From: Cryptomeria japonica
Taxonomy: Eukaryota; Streptophyta; Pinopsida; Cupressales; Cupressaceae
NCBI RefSeq assembly: GCF_030272615.1
Contig: NC_081408.1
Span: 339,976,793 to 340,040,792, forward strand
Direction of reading: 5' to 3'
DNA: 64,000 nt
The translations under genes were made by a program, and so were the position numbers. Below are positions 1 to 12,865 of the stretch, piece by piece; positions within the stretch are counted from its first letter, which is position 1; each line of letters begins with the position of its first letter. The notes under the pieces are model-generated. The model ran no database searches. It was not told the DNA's origin and saw only the letters and a program-made list of their open reading frames with translations.

Positions 1-292
1 GAAAATAAACACACCCGGATTTCACAAATACCAAAAGGGATCTCAAGGAAAAATCCAAAACTCAGATTTAAAATAGAAAACATCATACAGAGAACCTTCA
101 ACACCAAATACCAATATTGCTAGTGCTGACCATTCCCGACAATGCACACAACCAATAGAAAAAATGTATTTTCCCCATCTATAGTATAAACCCTATAATA
201 TAAATCATATCAAATAAATTAAACCTTTAACTATACAAATAATTAGTTATCCCAAACTAGCTGTACACAATCTTTTCTACAAACACAGAGCA
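1..292 (-). repeat. Copy A gypsy element, 3' LTR piece (truncated by window edge)
   Basis: This stretch is clearly similar to 3302-3596, 27190-27484 and 29160-29451, so it is LTR sequence of the same family. On the minus strand it sits directly downstream of a gag fragment (293-934), making it the 3' LTR side of copy A. The junction with gag (around 292/293) is identical in type to the one at 27484/27485. The LTR lacks its expected start, so a deletion joined gag to the middle of the LTR. The rest lies left of the window. Confidence 0.7.
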
Positions 293-934
293 TGCAAAAT
301 CATGAAGATGCATAATCACACACCTCACCTTAGTGTTACTACTATACAGATGCATAGCAAAACTCCTACCCAAATGCAATAGCCAAGTCTCTACCTCCAT
401 GCCACTGCTAGAACCATCAAAAGTAGGAGGACATGACCTCAAAAGATCTCTCATATGACTATCTGTATTTGCCTCCTCATCCACCTCAACTCTTCTCCGC
501 CTAGGAGAATGTGAACTCTCTCTCTCTCTTAATAATCAGAATGACGAGAACCTCCTACTGATTCTCCTCCTGTCTTGGCCCTAAGCAACCAAGAAGCTCC
601 CAAATCACGTTCACCAACAATGGAACCACGTCACCACAATGCTGATTCTATGACTGCTACCACTCCTCATGACATTGGACTCTTCAAAAACCTTAGGATG
701 AGGATTCCATTGAGTACCCATGTGACCAACACGACCATGACCTCTACCTCTAGAAGGAATCTTGTCTAGCCAAGACACAAAAAATGCTATAAGCTATCAA
801 CTAGGGCAACTAAAACAAGAAGATAACAAGCACGGATATACTGCTGGTCTATCCCATGCTAACATTCTATCATGCACAATAAGTTCAAATAAAGCCAAAG
901 TACCCAGTGTATGAACATGGGCTCTCATACCAGA
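293..934 (-). pseudogene. Copy A gypsy gag N-terminal fragment
   Basis: The minus strand between the two LTR copies encodes the start of a Ty3/gypsy capsid. The stretch 484-257 contains CPPTFDGSSSGMEVETWLLH, matching the usual FDG..(E)AE.WL entry of retrotransposon gag domains, followed by a YSSNTKVR-like helix. The upstream part is Arg/Gly-rich in another frame, so at least one frameshift is present. The frame runs into LTR-derived sequence and stops, so only the first part of the capsid survives. No pol is present. A shorter copy lies at 27485-27929. Confidence 0.65.
916..932 (-). promoter_or_regulatory. Primer-binding site of copy A (initiator-Met tRNA type)
   Basis: The minus strand reads TGGTATGAGAGCCCATG two bases after an LTR end (GGGCATTACA). 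This is close to the plant tRNA-iMet primer site TGGTATCAGAGC. It fixes the element as minus-strand, with its 5' LTR starting at 935 and running to the right. Confidence 0.7.
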
Positions 935-3831
935 TGTAATGCCCACCAAAATACCCTAGAGAATTAAAGAAAACTAACATACTAGAAGAGATAATAATTT
1001 TTCTTAAAAACATCATCTAAGAAACATGTAACATCATCTACTCAATATAAATTAAATAACTTTAACATAATATGCACATATAAACATGAACATGTAACAT
1101 AATCACATGACCTAATTACACAAGGAGAAATAAATACAACTTAAACTTCACTACTATCTCCCTAGGGTATCTAAATGACATGACTTACTCTACCAATCAT
1201 AACAAATAACAACCCACTCATTCCTACCAAAAACACATAACATTTCCATTATCATTATTCCATGCACATATGCAATTTCCTTAATACCTTTCTAGCTTGA
1301 TGTGCAATCACTTTATCATCCATCTAATATGATATGCAAACTCAAAAAAATGCAATCTAATCCATTTCCCATTAAGGTTCATTGTAAGCACCGATACCAA
1401 ATGTTCCAAATCCCTTAAACATACATATGCTATATGATCTCTTCCTTCTCTACCATGATTACTAATAAAAATATGAGATAATCTTAACATCATTTCTTTT
1501 CTTAACATTTAACTCATCATAATATAACCAAGATACTAAAGATACATCCACATTCTATTAACATGATTCTATTTCAATTCAACTACAAGATACATTACCA
1601 TTCATCTCATTATCCTCTTAACAAATCATAAGTCAATTTATAAGATAATATCAACCACTACCTATACATAACCAATATATCAAGAGCACAACTCTTTTAC
1701 TACATGTTTCCAACTACAAATTTTACATGACAATCAGATCACAAGTGTCGTGATATCAAATACATCCATCTACAACAATAATCATCCATAAGCTACGATG
1801 ATAGAGGAACCACATCCATGCATGAAGAATCCAATGAAGACATCCCAATGGAAGAAGACATCAACTACCCTACCATGTGGAACCAAAGGAACCACCCTCG
1901 ATGCTATGAGATGACACAAGGTCCCCACATACACTCTAGACATAGGTTGACTCGTGACAACCAAAGAGAAATCAAAAACATAATAACCTTAACAACATAT
2001 AAGCATAATCCAATCACAAGACAATTCGTAATAGAAACTCCTAGAGGCGAACCAACAAGAAAAGGCATAGATACATATCATGGACAAGGACACATGTAGG
2101 AGTGGAGTGTCACCACATGCTATGCTCCAAATAGAAGGTACTACCCTGATTACATGTCTTTACATGCTATACTAATATAGAAGGCATATCACTGATAGAC
2201 ATGTGGAGTCATCTCAACTTATGAGAGATTCAAGGGAGATTGACTTGCCATCACAATGGCCTTCCCAAGATTATCGTAATACATCCTTGCTAGGATCAAT
2301 TCTTTAGGCTCACATCCATTATTATCTTGATTAGGTGAATCCTATTTACCCATTCCATCTAATTAATTATTAATGTTATCACCTGTTTATAATAAGGAAA
2401 AATTTAAATGTACCCTGGTGGTCTAGACTCTAAGCATCCTTAGTAGGAACCTCCTAGCAGGCTATCTCTCCCAACCCCAATCATTACATGAAATCCCACT
2501 CCCACTATAATGCTCCAAAATAATAACAACAAAGGGGCTCAATGGAAAATACAAAAAGGATCCATAATACATATATATTGAACCAAGTGCCAACAATGCA
2601 AAGACAAGAGCCTCATAACAAAATGATAAATCACTAGCCAATATCAGAAGCCACTCAAATCTGCCAAAAGTATAAATCAAACCTCTAGAGCAAGGCTCAT
2701 CAACTTGATGGAGCAAGGGTGATAACACAAACTCAACATCATGTCATATCAACAAGTTGTAGCTAATACACAACCTCTACGACAAGGCATATCACTTGTC
2801 GGAGCATAAAATATCATTAAATAACAAAATCTGACAATAGTCAATACTGAAAAACACCAGGAAACCACAATACAAGCTTTTGGTATGAAAATAGATTTAG
2901 AAAAGTCAGCTTAGAGGACTAATGAGCAAAAACCCATCAAAAATCCAAAAAACTCTGACGGAAAAACCAAATTATGATTTTGAAAATAAAATCATATAGA
3001 CAACATTAAGGCCCAAAAATACACTTAGTAGAGTCACCCAGACTAAGGAAAATGAATGAAATAAACAGATTAATATATCGTAAGCTAAAATGAAAGATTT
3101 CTCAAAACAACCATTCATAGCTTCCCAAAAAAAAATCGGAGAGAGTCAAATACCAAAATCGAAAACACTCTCAAAAGAATCAAAATCTCAAACAAGGCTA
3201 AAGGATTAAGTCCCGAGCCTAATAAACTGACAGAACAAAAGAACAAGGCTTCTGCAAAAAATATGCATCCAGCAATGCCCGACTGCCAAAATTCATAGAA
3301 ATGAAAATAAACACACTGAGATTTCACAAATGCCAAAAGGGATCTCTTGAGGAAAAATCCAAAACTTGGATTTAAAATATTAAATATTTTACAAATAACC
3401 TTCAACACCAAATCTAAATATTCCCAGTGTCGGCCATTCCCGACAATGCACACAACCAATAGAAATATTGTATTTTCCCTAGCTATAGTTTAAAACTTAT
3501 AATATAAATCACATAAAATAAATTAAACCTTTAACTATACAAATAATTATTTATCCCAACCTACCTGCACACAATCTTTTCTGCAAACATGGAGCATACA
3601 ATTTTTGAAAAATAAAATGTAAATGGAAGAATTCTTCGACTTTGATAATAGAAGAAATGGAAATTTAAACTTGTTAAAGCACAATCCAAACCAAGCAAGT
3701 TCAAAGCCAAAATCTTCAGCTCCAATCTTCAGTCAAAATCCCCAAACTTGCCAAGAAATATTCCAAAAGGTAATTCGACAAAATGCATAGGTTGTCGAAT
3801 AAAAAGAAATGCATTCAAAAACCTTGCCTCC
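935..3831 (-). repeat. Copy A gypsy element, 5' LTR (truncated)
   Basis: Read on the minus strand, this is an LTR ending GGGCATTACA at 935, next to the primer-binding site. It aligns with copy B: 935-1540 matches 16269-16841, 1541-3300 matches 25389-27190, and 2019-3830 matches 27930-29680. In copy B the LTR continues to 30840, giving a full LTR near 4.05 kb. Here about 1.2 kb of the LTR start is missing because the sequence jumps into segment C at 3829-3832. Short open frames inside are not convincing genes. Confidence 0.7.
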
Positions 3832-4795
3832 AAACAACTCAGACATTTAAATTCTAATGGTAGCTCCTATGTAAAAGTCAAAGTGGAGGTAAAATGCACT
3901 AATGTAAATTGCATGGGTGAAACATTTCAATAGCTATCATTTGTAGAGTCTATGGTTGGGTCTCCAACAATGTCTTGATTAGTACCCTTGTGTATGTGGG
4001 TGGTTTAATGAATGGATGGATAGAACTAAAAAATTAACATAATTGAAGAACAAAAAGACTATAGTTTGAGAATGATGATAAAGCTTTATTTGGTTGGAAA
4101 AGTGAGAAGCATTGCAATCAATAGGTTGGGCATTTACTTTAGAGAAGCATCTTCTTGAAGGTGTTTAACAGTTATAGAGACATGAATGGGCTAGGTAATG
4201 AATCATTAAATTTAAAAAAGCACTTCTAAACCTCCTTTTGTTGTTGATTTCGGTTTGATTGATGCTACAAAATCTTTAATAAGTAGATCAAGATCAATTA
4301 GATCTATTTTATGATCAATAATAACAATTGATATTGATTCAAGGTTGACAAAAGAATCCCTCCTTGTTGCTTAAGTTACATCAAGGAGGTATTCACAATT
4401 ATCAATAATTTCAATTGACTATATAACTAGTATAATTGTTAGACCTATTGAGAAAGGTATAAAGACTAAGAAATATGAATAGTGTGGACATATCATCTTT
4501 TCAAACTCAAGTGTCAAAGGAATGTGTGAGAAGTGAGCAATGTGTTTACATTCTTAAAATCATCATGATGACTCTATGATGTCAGTAACTTTACCCATAT
4601 CCCCTATGCTCGAGTTCATCTTGAGATTGATCTATTGAAAGCTCTTCCAAATAATATTGTCAAATTTATCAAATATCTATATAACATTATTTTAAAACAT
4701 TTATATCAAATCAATTCACAAATCGTATAACAACATGTTTTCCATCAAATGCACCTCCCAATTTCCTTGAAAAAATGCTTATAGTATTTATACTA
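3832..4795. repeat. Segment C, copy 1
   Basis: Similar over its full length to 34760-35955. The relation starts at ACAACTCA and ends at AACCTTTAT. Compared with the second copy it lacks two blocks, about 57 bp near 4355 and about 163 bp near 4728; the latter junction has the shared word GTAT. I recognise no coding domain. A short plus-strand frame (3748-3933) is shared with 34637-34858 but resembles no family I know. Confidence 0.65.
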
Positions 4796-6779
4796 ACCTT
4801 TATGTATATAATGGGATACCAAAACCGATGATGGGGGAGATAGATGGGGAGATAGACGGCTTGTAAGGGTTGTAGTATTATGTACTAGAGAAGTCTATGG
4901 GAATAAGAAGTATCTATTGATGCAAATTGATTGTAATAGAGTATCTTCAAGTGTAGCTTTTGTATGCAATACCAATACAAAGATTAATATACAAGGTTTG
5001 TTGTTTCTATCCAAGATATTGTATACTTTCTGTGTTGATGAATTAATTCTATCCTCTTGATAAACCTACTTTTGGGCTTGTTGTGATGTGCCATCGCATG
5101 ATGTTGCACTAAATATGGAATTGGTTTTTTCATTATTTATGTAACACATACTAAAACCTTCATAGTGATAGTTAATACTATCTCTTGAGCTGATTGAATT
5201 GGTTGTCCACAAAGTAACATCTATATGCTTGGATAGAGGCATTGGTCTGTTATTTATCTTCTATGGGTTGCGATTGTTATGCATAAGGTCCTTATCAGAT
5301 AAACAATCTTCTGAATCCTATATGATCTGATTTGTACATGAATTCTACAAGTCTTAATTGCAATCATTTTCATAATACATTTTAATTCATTTTCTTTTAT
5401 CAACATTCAAGAAGCATTAAAAAAACAACACATAATAAGGTACAATAGCAGGAAACTATTGCCATTCTTGCAGAAGGCTATCTTAATAAAACTTTAAATC
5501 CACTTTAAGTAACCTCTTAGTGCTTGAGAGAGAAAGGTATACCCACCTAGGTTTAGTGGAGCCTTAGGTGCAGATGGATTTGGTCTTCGACCATCCCTAT
5601 TCATTGGCCAAGGCTAGTTGGATTAGTTAAGGGCTTAGCAAATCCTTAAGTTTTCCAATCTGTGGTTTTGGGCACTAGCAAGAGTAATTCCACCATGTTG
5701 ATGTTGCACTACTCTAACTTTCATGTGACATCCACTAAGATTGCAGTCTATGGTGTCCACTCTACCACAATCATTAGTACATACTACAATTAGACCATTA
5801 TAAACCCTCTAAGTGGAAAGATATTTTTCACACAATAAATCATCAACATAAAAAATCTCACACCAAAGCTTATTAAAGAGACAATCCAATACACTCAAAA
5901 CCATGCAATTAGTTGCCAATATTAATGCAAGGTCTGAAATTTTCTTAATCAACATCGTAGGGTGACCATTAAACATTGAAATATGAGATCAAGCGAAGGA
6001 ACCAAATATAAAACCTCATTCCCAATGAGTTGCATGTATGCATTATCTTCCTTGCAAGAAATTTCTTAGTTTTTATAATAATCTATTGTATACCTTATGA
6101 TGGCTCCTTCTTCTTTGAACTATCCTCTTTCTTCTATGATAATTTCTATTCTAATCTTGTCTTCTTCAAGAGATGTTGTTAAAGCCTTTCTCCTCATCCT
6201 TCTATTGTTTCCCCTTCATCCTTTGTTTTCTCTCCCGGCAGTAGGATTTCACTCTCTTCCCCTCCTGGTGAGATTATACATGATTATATTGCTTGGAATA
6301 TGGTTTATACATGGAGAAAAGGTCATGTGTCCTTTTCTCTTCCTCTTCCTTGGGTTGAGTAAGAGTTGTCTTTGCTTGAGGTTGAGATCTCTGGTTCCTA
6401 CTAATTCGATGCTCTAATAAAAAGCTTTGTCTCTACTTTCTTTTTGGATTCATTGGTTGTCTCACAACTTGTGAAATTCTTCTTTCCTACCTACTAGGCT
6501 GTTATGTAAGGGTTTGGGTCTTCTCCCAATTTACGTAATTAGAACATATTAAATATATTTATATAAAAACATTAAACATAAATATATTAAATATGTATAT
6601 ATTAGTATATTTAAAAATATTATATGTATAATAACAAATAATATGTATACATGCATATTCATATTTTTATAAACATAATTTTAGGCATACTTTTATGTAT
6701 AATCTATGTATACTCAGGTATTTATTTATAAGCTATGCTTACTTCTTTGTAAATATATTTTTATGTTTCTTAGTTTCAT
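4796..6779. other. Unassigned intergenic stretch
   Basis: I see no recognisable gene or element ends. 4800-5090 resembles the transcribed tail of a copia LTR in composition, but no TG..CA boundaries could be set. A plus-strand frame of 106 codons (6097-6417) is Leu/Ser/Phe-rich with no known motif and is probably chance. 6541-6700 is extremely AT-rich, built of TATA-type words. Part of this stretch may be the eroded 3' half of the copia relic to its right. Confidence 0.4.
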
Positions 6780-7123
6780 GGTCCTTATAAAACATGTTGA
6801 ATTCTTTCAAACAAAAATCACCTTCACTGTCAGTCCTCAAACACTTAATATATTAAATTCTACCAGTCTAATTTTCAACCAAGGATTTGAAATTCTTAAA
6901 TTGACTTAAAATTTTAGATTTACTCATGAAGAAATACAAATATAAATTCCAAGGTTATACTATAGTCATCTATAAAAGAGATAAAATAAGTAAATCTAGC
7001 TCTATCAAAGGAACATTAATAAGACCAATCACATATGAATTAATATAATATAAAAACCTATAATACTTATGATAACTAGAATGAAAATAAACATTATGTT
7101 TTTAACCATAAACATGTAATGTT
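6780..7123 (-). pseudogene. Ty1/copia integrase fragment (left end of the copia relic)
   Basis: Minus-strand frames carry copia integrase signatures. SFIDDYS lies near 6990, where the family has FIDDYSR. A KCLRTDSEGDFCLKEFN stretch lies near 6800-6850, where the family has the catalytic SDNGGE(F/Y) block; here Asn-Gly has become Ser-Glu. Several stops and frameshifts interrupt it. Its right end is the LINE target site; the upstream pre-integrase part resumes at 16106. Left of about 6780 homology is lost, and RT, RNase H and the 3' LTR are absent. Confidence 0.6.
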
Positions 7124-7142
7124 AACAAAAAAGAAACTTGAG
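7124..7142 (+). repeat. LINE target-site duplication, left copy
   Basis: AACAAAAAAGAAACTTGAG occurs here and again at 16087-16105, bracketing the LINE. A 19-bp duplication at an A-rich site is typical of target-primed reverse transcription. Confidence 0.9.
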
Positions 7143-7186
7143 CTATTGGTGGAGTGTACCCTGTTACAACTTTCACAGCTTCAAGC

Positions 7187-8904
7187 ATGGAGGGAACAAC
7201 GGAGTGAACACCATCTGTAGGGGGAAATTTGAATTCGATAAATAGAGGGAACATCAATGTTGGGTCCTCTGGGTCTGAATCCAATATAGCTCAAGGACAT
7301 ATAGCTAGTGATGAGGATGGAAGATAGGATGGGGACCCATGAACATGGGACCCTCCTCCCGATCCTAAAAATTTAAAAAATATGCAAGATTCTTGCCCCG
7401 AGGCGGTGCAGGCTGATTTAGGTACTACCAAGGAGGGGTGAATACCTAAACCATGGAATAGCCTCTTCGCTAGACATGCCTCTAGTAAATCGATTGGTAA
7501 ATCCTCTCTCCCCTTTGTGAAGGATATATCAGACAATAGAATAGGTAAACATGTGATTGAGGTTCCAGATTTGGTTATTGATCATAGCATTTCTTTAATG
7601 ACTCTCTCTTTGGTGGGAAAATTTGTCGGACCCCGACATAATATTGAGGATGTTAGATCCTTTGTTAAAAGAAAATGGAGAATGAAAGGACAGGTTGAAG
7701 TTTCTGCCCTGCTAAGGGGTTTTTTTGTGTTTTCTTTTTCATCTGAGGAAGATTTGGAAGCAGTTCTAAGTGGAGGCCCCTGGATGTTTGGTAAATCATC
7801 TCTTTCTTTAAGAAAATGGACCCCTAACATGGAACTAAATGATTCCTTTTTGAATCTACCTCGGTGTGGGTTAGACTGCCTGGACTACCATTGGAATACT
7901 GGGTGGAGGATGTTTTCTCAGGAATTGCTAACTCCTTTGGGGAGCTTATTGTGATAGACCCAATGACTACAGCTCACAAGAGACTTGTGTATGCATTAAT
8001 CTGCATCAACATTTCACAAAATATGGATCTCCCAAGTACCATTGATATAAATTCTAAACTTGGGTTATGGGAACAAACCATTGAATTTGAATCTCTCCCT
8101 TTTGTGTGCTTTTCTTGCAAAAAAGTAGGTCATTGGGCTAAGGCTTGTCCCAGCAACCCTAAAAGACCTATGTTCAAAGACAAAAACATTAATAAACCGG
8201 TATGGAAAGAAAAAAATAACAACAAAGTCTGCAATAAGGCAAAATAAAAAAGTGGAAATCTGATTACAGAAAATCAGGAAAATGAATCCAGTGACTTAAC
8301 TAAAGACCCTACTTTGAAAGGGAACAAGAAGAATGAAACTAAGGAGTTTGAGATCAAAATAGGTAATACCTTTGAAGCCCTTCAGTTGTAAGAAAAGGAG
8401 GATAAAATCAATACAGAGACCCTTGAGGATGGTGAGATTGAGGATATCACTAACTTGCATCATGAGGAATGATATGAACCCATGTCAGAGAAAGAAGAAC
8501 CCTATTTAGGAAAAGAGCTTCAGGACTAGGAAATAGAAATGAGAAGGAGTAACAAGTTTGGATCACCACAATAAAACTCAAATGCATTATTCTATAACAT
8601 AGAAGTAAATATGACCACTTCACCCCAGAAAAGAGAAAAGCTTTGGAGTAACATACAAGATGAATCCAGGGCAGAACAACAAGAAGAAAACATGATAGAA
8701 AATGAAAAGAGAATTAAGACCAAGAAGACAAGAGATCCTAATGGAGTAAAAATGAGAACCAGATCTAAGGTAGATTTTGGGGCATCAAGATCCCCACTAG
8801 GATGCAAAACCATGAAATGGCACAGGGACCAAGAGAGTAAACAAAGCATAGCTGATGGAAGGCAAAGAACTATCAAAGAGTCCTACCCCCAGGTCTCAAA
8901 ATGA
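7187..8904 (+). pseudogene. LINE ORF1 (DUF4283 / zinc-knuckle protein)
   Basis: The ATG at 7187 is in frame with the downstream open stretch at 7517. The N-terminal part has scattered stops. Codons at 7517-7860 match the DUF4283 fold of plant LINE ORF1 proteins (VGKFVGPRHNIEDVRSF, then LSGGPWMFGKSSLSLRKW). A frameshift near 7860 moves to a frame opening VWVRLPGLPLEYW and leading to the CCHC knuckle CFSCKKVGHWAKAC at about 8108-8149. A Lys/Glu-rich basic tail (8611-8904) follows. It is expected to be an RNA-binding nucleoprotein. The final TGA at 8902 overlaps the ORF2 ATG at 8901 as ATGA. Stops near 8247, 8390, 8470 and 8530 inactivate it. Confidence 0.8.
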
Positions 8905-11866
8905 AGGTAATATCATGGAACATCAGAGGCCTAAATGGTCTCAATAAATAGGATATATTAAGGAATCTTATTCGAGATCAAAATCCGAATATTATCCTGA
9001 TTCAGGAAACTAAAATGAGCAAAGAAAAAGTGGAGAAAATTAAGTTTTTTTAAAATGGGGGAGTCTGTGGCAGTAGCTCAAATGGCACCTCTAGAGGAGT
9101 TGCTATATTCTGGAATAAAAGCACAACTTCTGGAGATATGATTGAAGAGGATGGCAATATTCTATCCTTAAATGCTAGAAATATTTTTGATGAGAAGGAA
9201 TTTGTTATAACTAACATCTATGCCCCTAATTCCAAACATGCTAGCAGTAAATTTTGGGAAAAAGTTCAGCAAAAAAGGATAAATTTCTCTATGAACAGTT
9301 GGATTGTAATGGGAGATTTCAATACTCCTCTACAAGCTAGAGAAAAATTTGGAGGTAGTCAAGCTCAACCTGAAAGCAGATCCAACCTGATGGACTTTAT
9401 CAATGACAATGCTCTCATTGATCTAGATCTCAGTGGAGCCTCCTACACTTGGTCAAACCGAAGAGATGGGGAAGATCTTATCTAGGTAAGACTTGATAGA
9501 GCTCTTCTCTCTAATGATTGGATTCTTTCTCATAGTTGTTCCCTTTCTATCATTGATAGAATTGGATCATATCATTATCCCATTTCCTTTGTTGCTGAGA
9601 ACTCTAAGAAAAATCAAAGATTCCCCTTTCGCTTCCAAAAGATGTGGATATCCCACCCCAATCTTGAAAAGTCCATTGCTGAATGGTGGAATCTTGATAT
9701 TAATGGAACAACCATGTATAAAGTTGCCAAAAAACTTAAACATGTCAAAACCAACATTAAGACTTGGAACAAAAAGGTCTTTGGTGATATTTTTGATTCA
9801 AAGAAAAAGCTAAAGGAGGAACTGAACCATATTCAAATCTCCATCCAGAAAGAGGGCTACATAAAGTATTCCAAAGCCATGGAAGATAAAGTCCTTGAAA
9901 ACATTCATACCATAATTTCAAGGGAAGAAATATATTGGAGACAGAGATCCAGGGCTATATGGCTGAAGGCAAGGGACAAAAATACTAAGTTTTTCCACAT
10001 GACTTCCCTAAAACATAAGGCAGGTAATAGAATCACCAAGTTAACTATTGAGAACAACACTCTAACAAATAAGGATGAAATCAAGGATGAAGTTGTTAGA
10101 TTCTTCAAGTAGCTCTTGTCTAGTAATGAGGATCTTGATTAGACCCATCAACTCAATCTGGTCAACAATATTCCTAATATTATAAACCCTTTTCAGAATA
10201 AGACTCTTGTTGCCATCCCGTCTGCTGAAGAAATCAAAAAAGCTATCTTCTCCTTTCAAGGGGATAAAGCTCCGAGCCCTGATGGATTCGCTATGTTTTT
10301 CTTTCAAGAATTTTGGAATATTGTGGGGAAGGATACGGTTAATGCGGTAAAAGAATTTTTTGGGTCCAGAAGAATCCTTAAGGAGTTGAATTCCACTTTT
10401 ATTGCCTTAATCCCCAAAGTTGTTGGGGCAGATTCTATGGGAAAATTTAGGCCTATTAGTCTATACAACTCTTTCTATAAAATAATATCCAAAGTGATGA
10501 TGACTAGAATGTTGGTGATGCTTCCCTTCATCATATCTAAAGAGAAAAAAGGATTTGTTCCTGGTAGACAGATTCTTGATTCAATCATTCTTGTTCATGA
10601 GAACATACACTCTCTCAATGCTACAAGGAAAGAAGGTTTCTTGATAAAGTTGGATTTGGCAAAGGCTTATGATAGATTTGAATGGGATGTTCTATTTAAA
10701 ATCATGGGGGCTTTTGGTTTTGATGGTAAGGTTATCAAAATAATCAGAGAACTAATCACTACTCCTATGTTCTCTATTTTGGTTAATGGATCTCCTACAA
10801 AAATTTTTAAAAACTCTAGAGAGCTAAGACAAGGAGACCCCATATCACCTATCCTTTTTACCATTCTGGCTGAAAGTATGAGTAGAATGATTCATAAATT
10901 GAAACAAAGAAAAATTATCAAAGGTCTTCAACCTTCTTCTACCAATGTGTTTTGCACTCATCAACAGTTTGTTGATGATACTATCATCATGGGATATTCT
11001 TGAGTCAAGGAGACTGAAGCCTTCAAAACTGCTCTCAACTCCTATGCTTTGGCAACTAGTCAACTGGTTAACTGGGACAAATCAGCTATGTACTTTCTCA
11101 ATACTCCAGTCATAAGACAACAGAGAATAGCCAATATAATTGGTTGTAAAGTGGACTTGCTGCCTTTTACCTACTTGGGTCTTCCTTTAGGGATGGCTCC
11201 CCCAAATTCTTTCTGGAATATGATCATTGATAAAATTAATAAGGGACTTGCAAGATGGAAAGGTTCAATGTTATCTCAAGCTGGGAAAATGTAGCTCCTC
11301 CAAGCAACTCTTCAAAATCTCCCTGTTTATGCCCTCAGTCTGTTCGGTATTCTGGCTAAAATTGCTGAAACTATGGAAAGAATTAGAAGCGATTCTTATG
11401 GTCAGGTGTTGAAGAAAAGAACAGAATACCTTTGATTGCTTGGGACATGGTGTGTAGACCAAAGAACAAAGGAGGGTTGGGGATTAAAATTATTAAAACT
11501 TTTAATAAAGCTCTTCTTGCCAAGCAATTATGGAGAGCTTTTGACACTAAGAAAGACTAGAGGCAAATTTGGTTTGATAAATACATTAAGAATCAGACTA
11601 TCCAAGGGATCCTCAATGATGAAGATATCCCTACTGGATCTTTCATCTGGAATAGTGTAACCAAAGCCATAAAAGTTGCAAAAGCTGGAGCTGGATGGGT
11701 CCTTGGAAAAGGTGACAGAATAAGGTTTTGGGAAGACCCCTAGATGAAGAATGAAGCCCTATTTGATCAAAACAACTATCAAGTCATTGAAGAATGTAAA
11801 AGGAGGTTTGGGCTAATGGTTTGTGACTAATGGAAGGAGAATAAATGGGCCAATCTTGAGGACATC

Positions 11867-11875
11867 CATCCTAGT
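11867..11875 (+). repeat. 9-bp target duplication of nested DNA transposon, left
   Basis: CATCCTAGT occurs here and at 12866-12874. Removing the insertion plus one copy restores a continuous LINE reading frame across an Ile-His-Pro-Ser stretch. Confidence 0.75.
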
Positions 11876-12865
11876 GGGTGAACTCACAATACTGGTTCCC
11901 ACTTTTTGACCAACTTTGACACTTATATGAATATTTTGAAAAAAACCTTCACTTTCCGACACCTATAACTTTGAAATCGTTAAGAATTTGAAGATGATAT
12001 AGACTAGTGATTTTTAACACCTTGTTTGTAGATTATAAATATATTTTTTTCAAATTTGTTTGAATTAAATTTTATTGATTTTTCCATCTCTCTCAAAAAG
12101 TAGTTTTTTACAGCAAAAAACATTTTTTAAGAGTGATGTGTACCCCGAAATGCATAATTTTTTTTCTATAAATGATAAAAACTTAATTCTTTTGAATTTT
12201 GGTTTGTAACATCAATACCCAGGGCATGCAGTTGGTTTGATAGTGATATGTTGAATATTTTTCATTTTATTACATTTTGAAGTTTGACTAATTATAATTT
12301 AGATACAGGTGTACATTTGAACACATAACTTGTTCTATATATATCAAAATTCAATTTTATTTTTTTTTGTTAGAAAGAAAACATCAATACCTAGTGCATA
12401 GATATTTTCAGAACTTTTTTGAATTAGTATACTATTTTTCCCAATGCATTGAACAAAGAAGTTCATGTTCAGTGAAAAACCTACATTCATAAGAAATAAA
12501 ATAAAAATATATTAATGAAATTAAATATATTAAAAGTTATACTATTTGGAAAGCTTATAATAAGGACTAAATACTTTAAAAAAAAAAAACTTTAAAAAAA
12601 ATTAATTTGACCCCCCAAAAGCTAAAGTAAAATTGGTCTTTTATCAGCATTTGATAGATGCAAAGGAGACTCCATTGCAAGTATGATTTAGAAGTAGAGA
12701 GGTTCTATCCAAGAAATTTTTATCTAAGAGATTTTGATTTAAATCTGTTCAATTAATTACTTAAAATGGGACCTCTTAAAGCTTAAATCATTATATTTTC
12801 TAAAAAATGTATGATTTCAGCAAAAATCAGGATGTACCAAAAAGTGGGAACCAGCTTTGTGAGTT
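11876..12865. mobile_element. Non-autonomous terminal-inverted-repeat transposon (MULE-like), 990 bp
   Basis: Left end GGGTGAACTCACAATACTGG and right end (read inverted) AACTCACAAAGCTGGTTCCC are about 30-bp inverted repeats, both continuing to CACTTTTTG. A 9-bp direct repeat flanks it, the size expected for Mutator-like elements. Alternatively the left GGGTG pairs with inverted CATCC (GGATG), leaving a 4-bp duplication TAGT. The interior is AT-rich with no coding potential, so it needs a transposase in trans. It interrupts LINE ORF2. Confidence 0.75.

Noticed and set aside
575-769. 64-codon plus-strand frame
   Set aside because: Antisense to the copy A gag start; a shadow.
4800-5090. Possible solo copia LTR
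   Set aside because: Composition and words resemble an LTR tail, but I could not find paired TG..CA ends or a target duplication.
6097-6417. 106-codon plus-strand frame with hydrophobic stretches
   Set aside because: Leu/Ser/Phe-rich in a pyrimidine-rich region, no motif, no splice or promoter context; likely chance.
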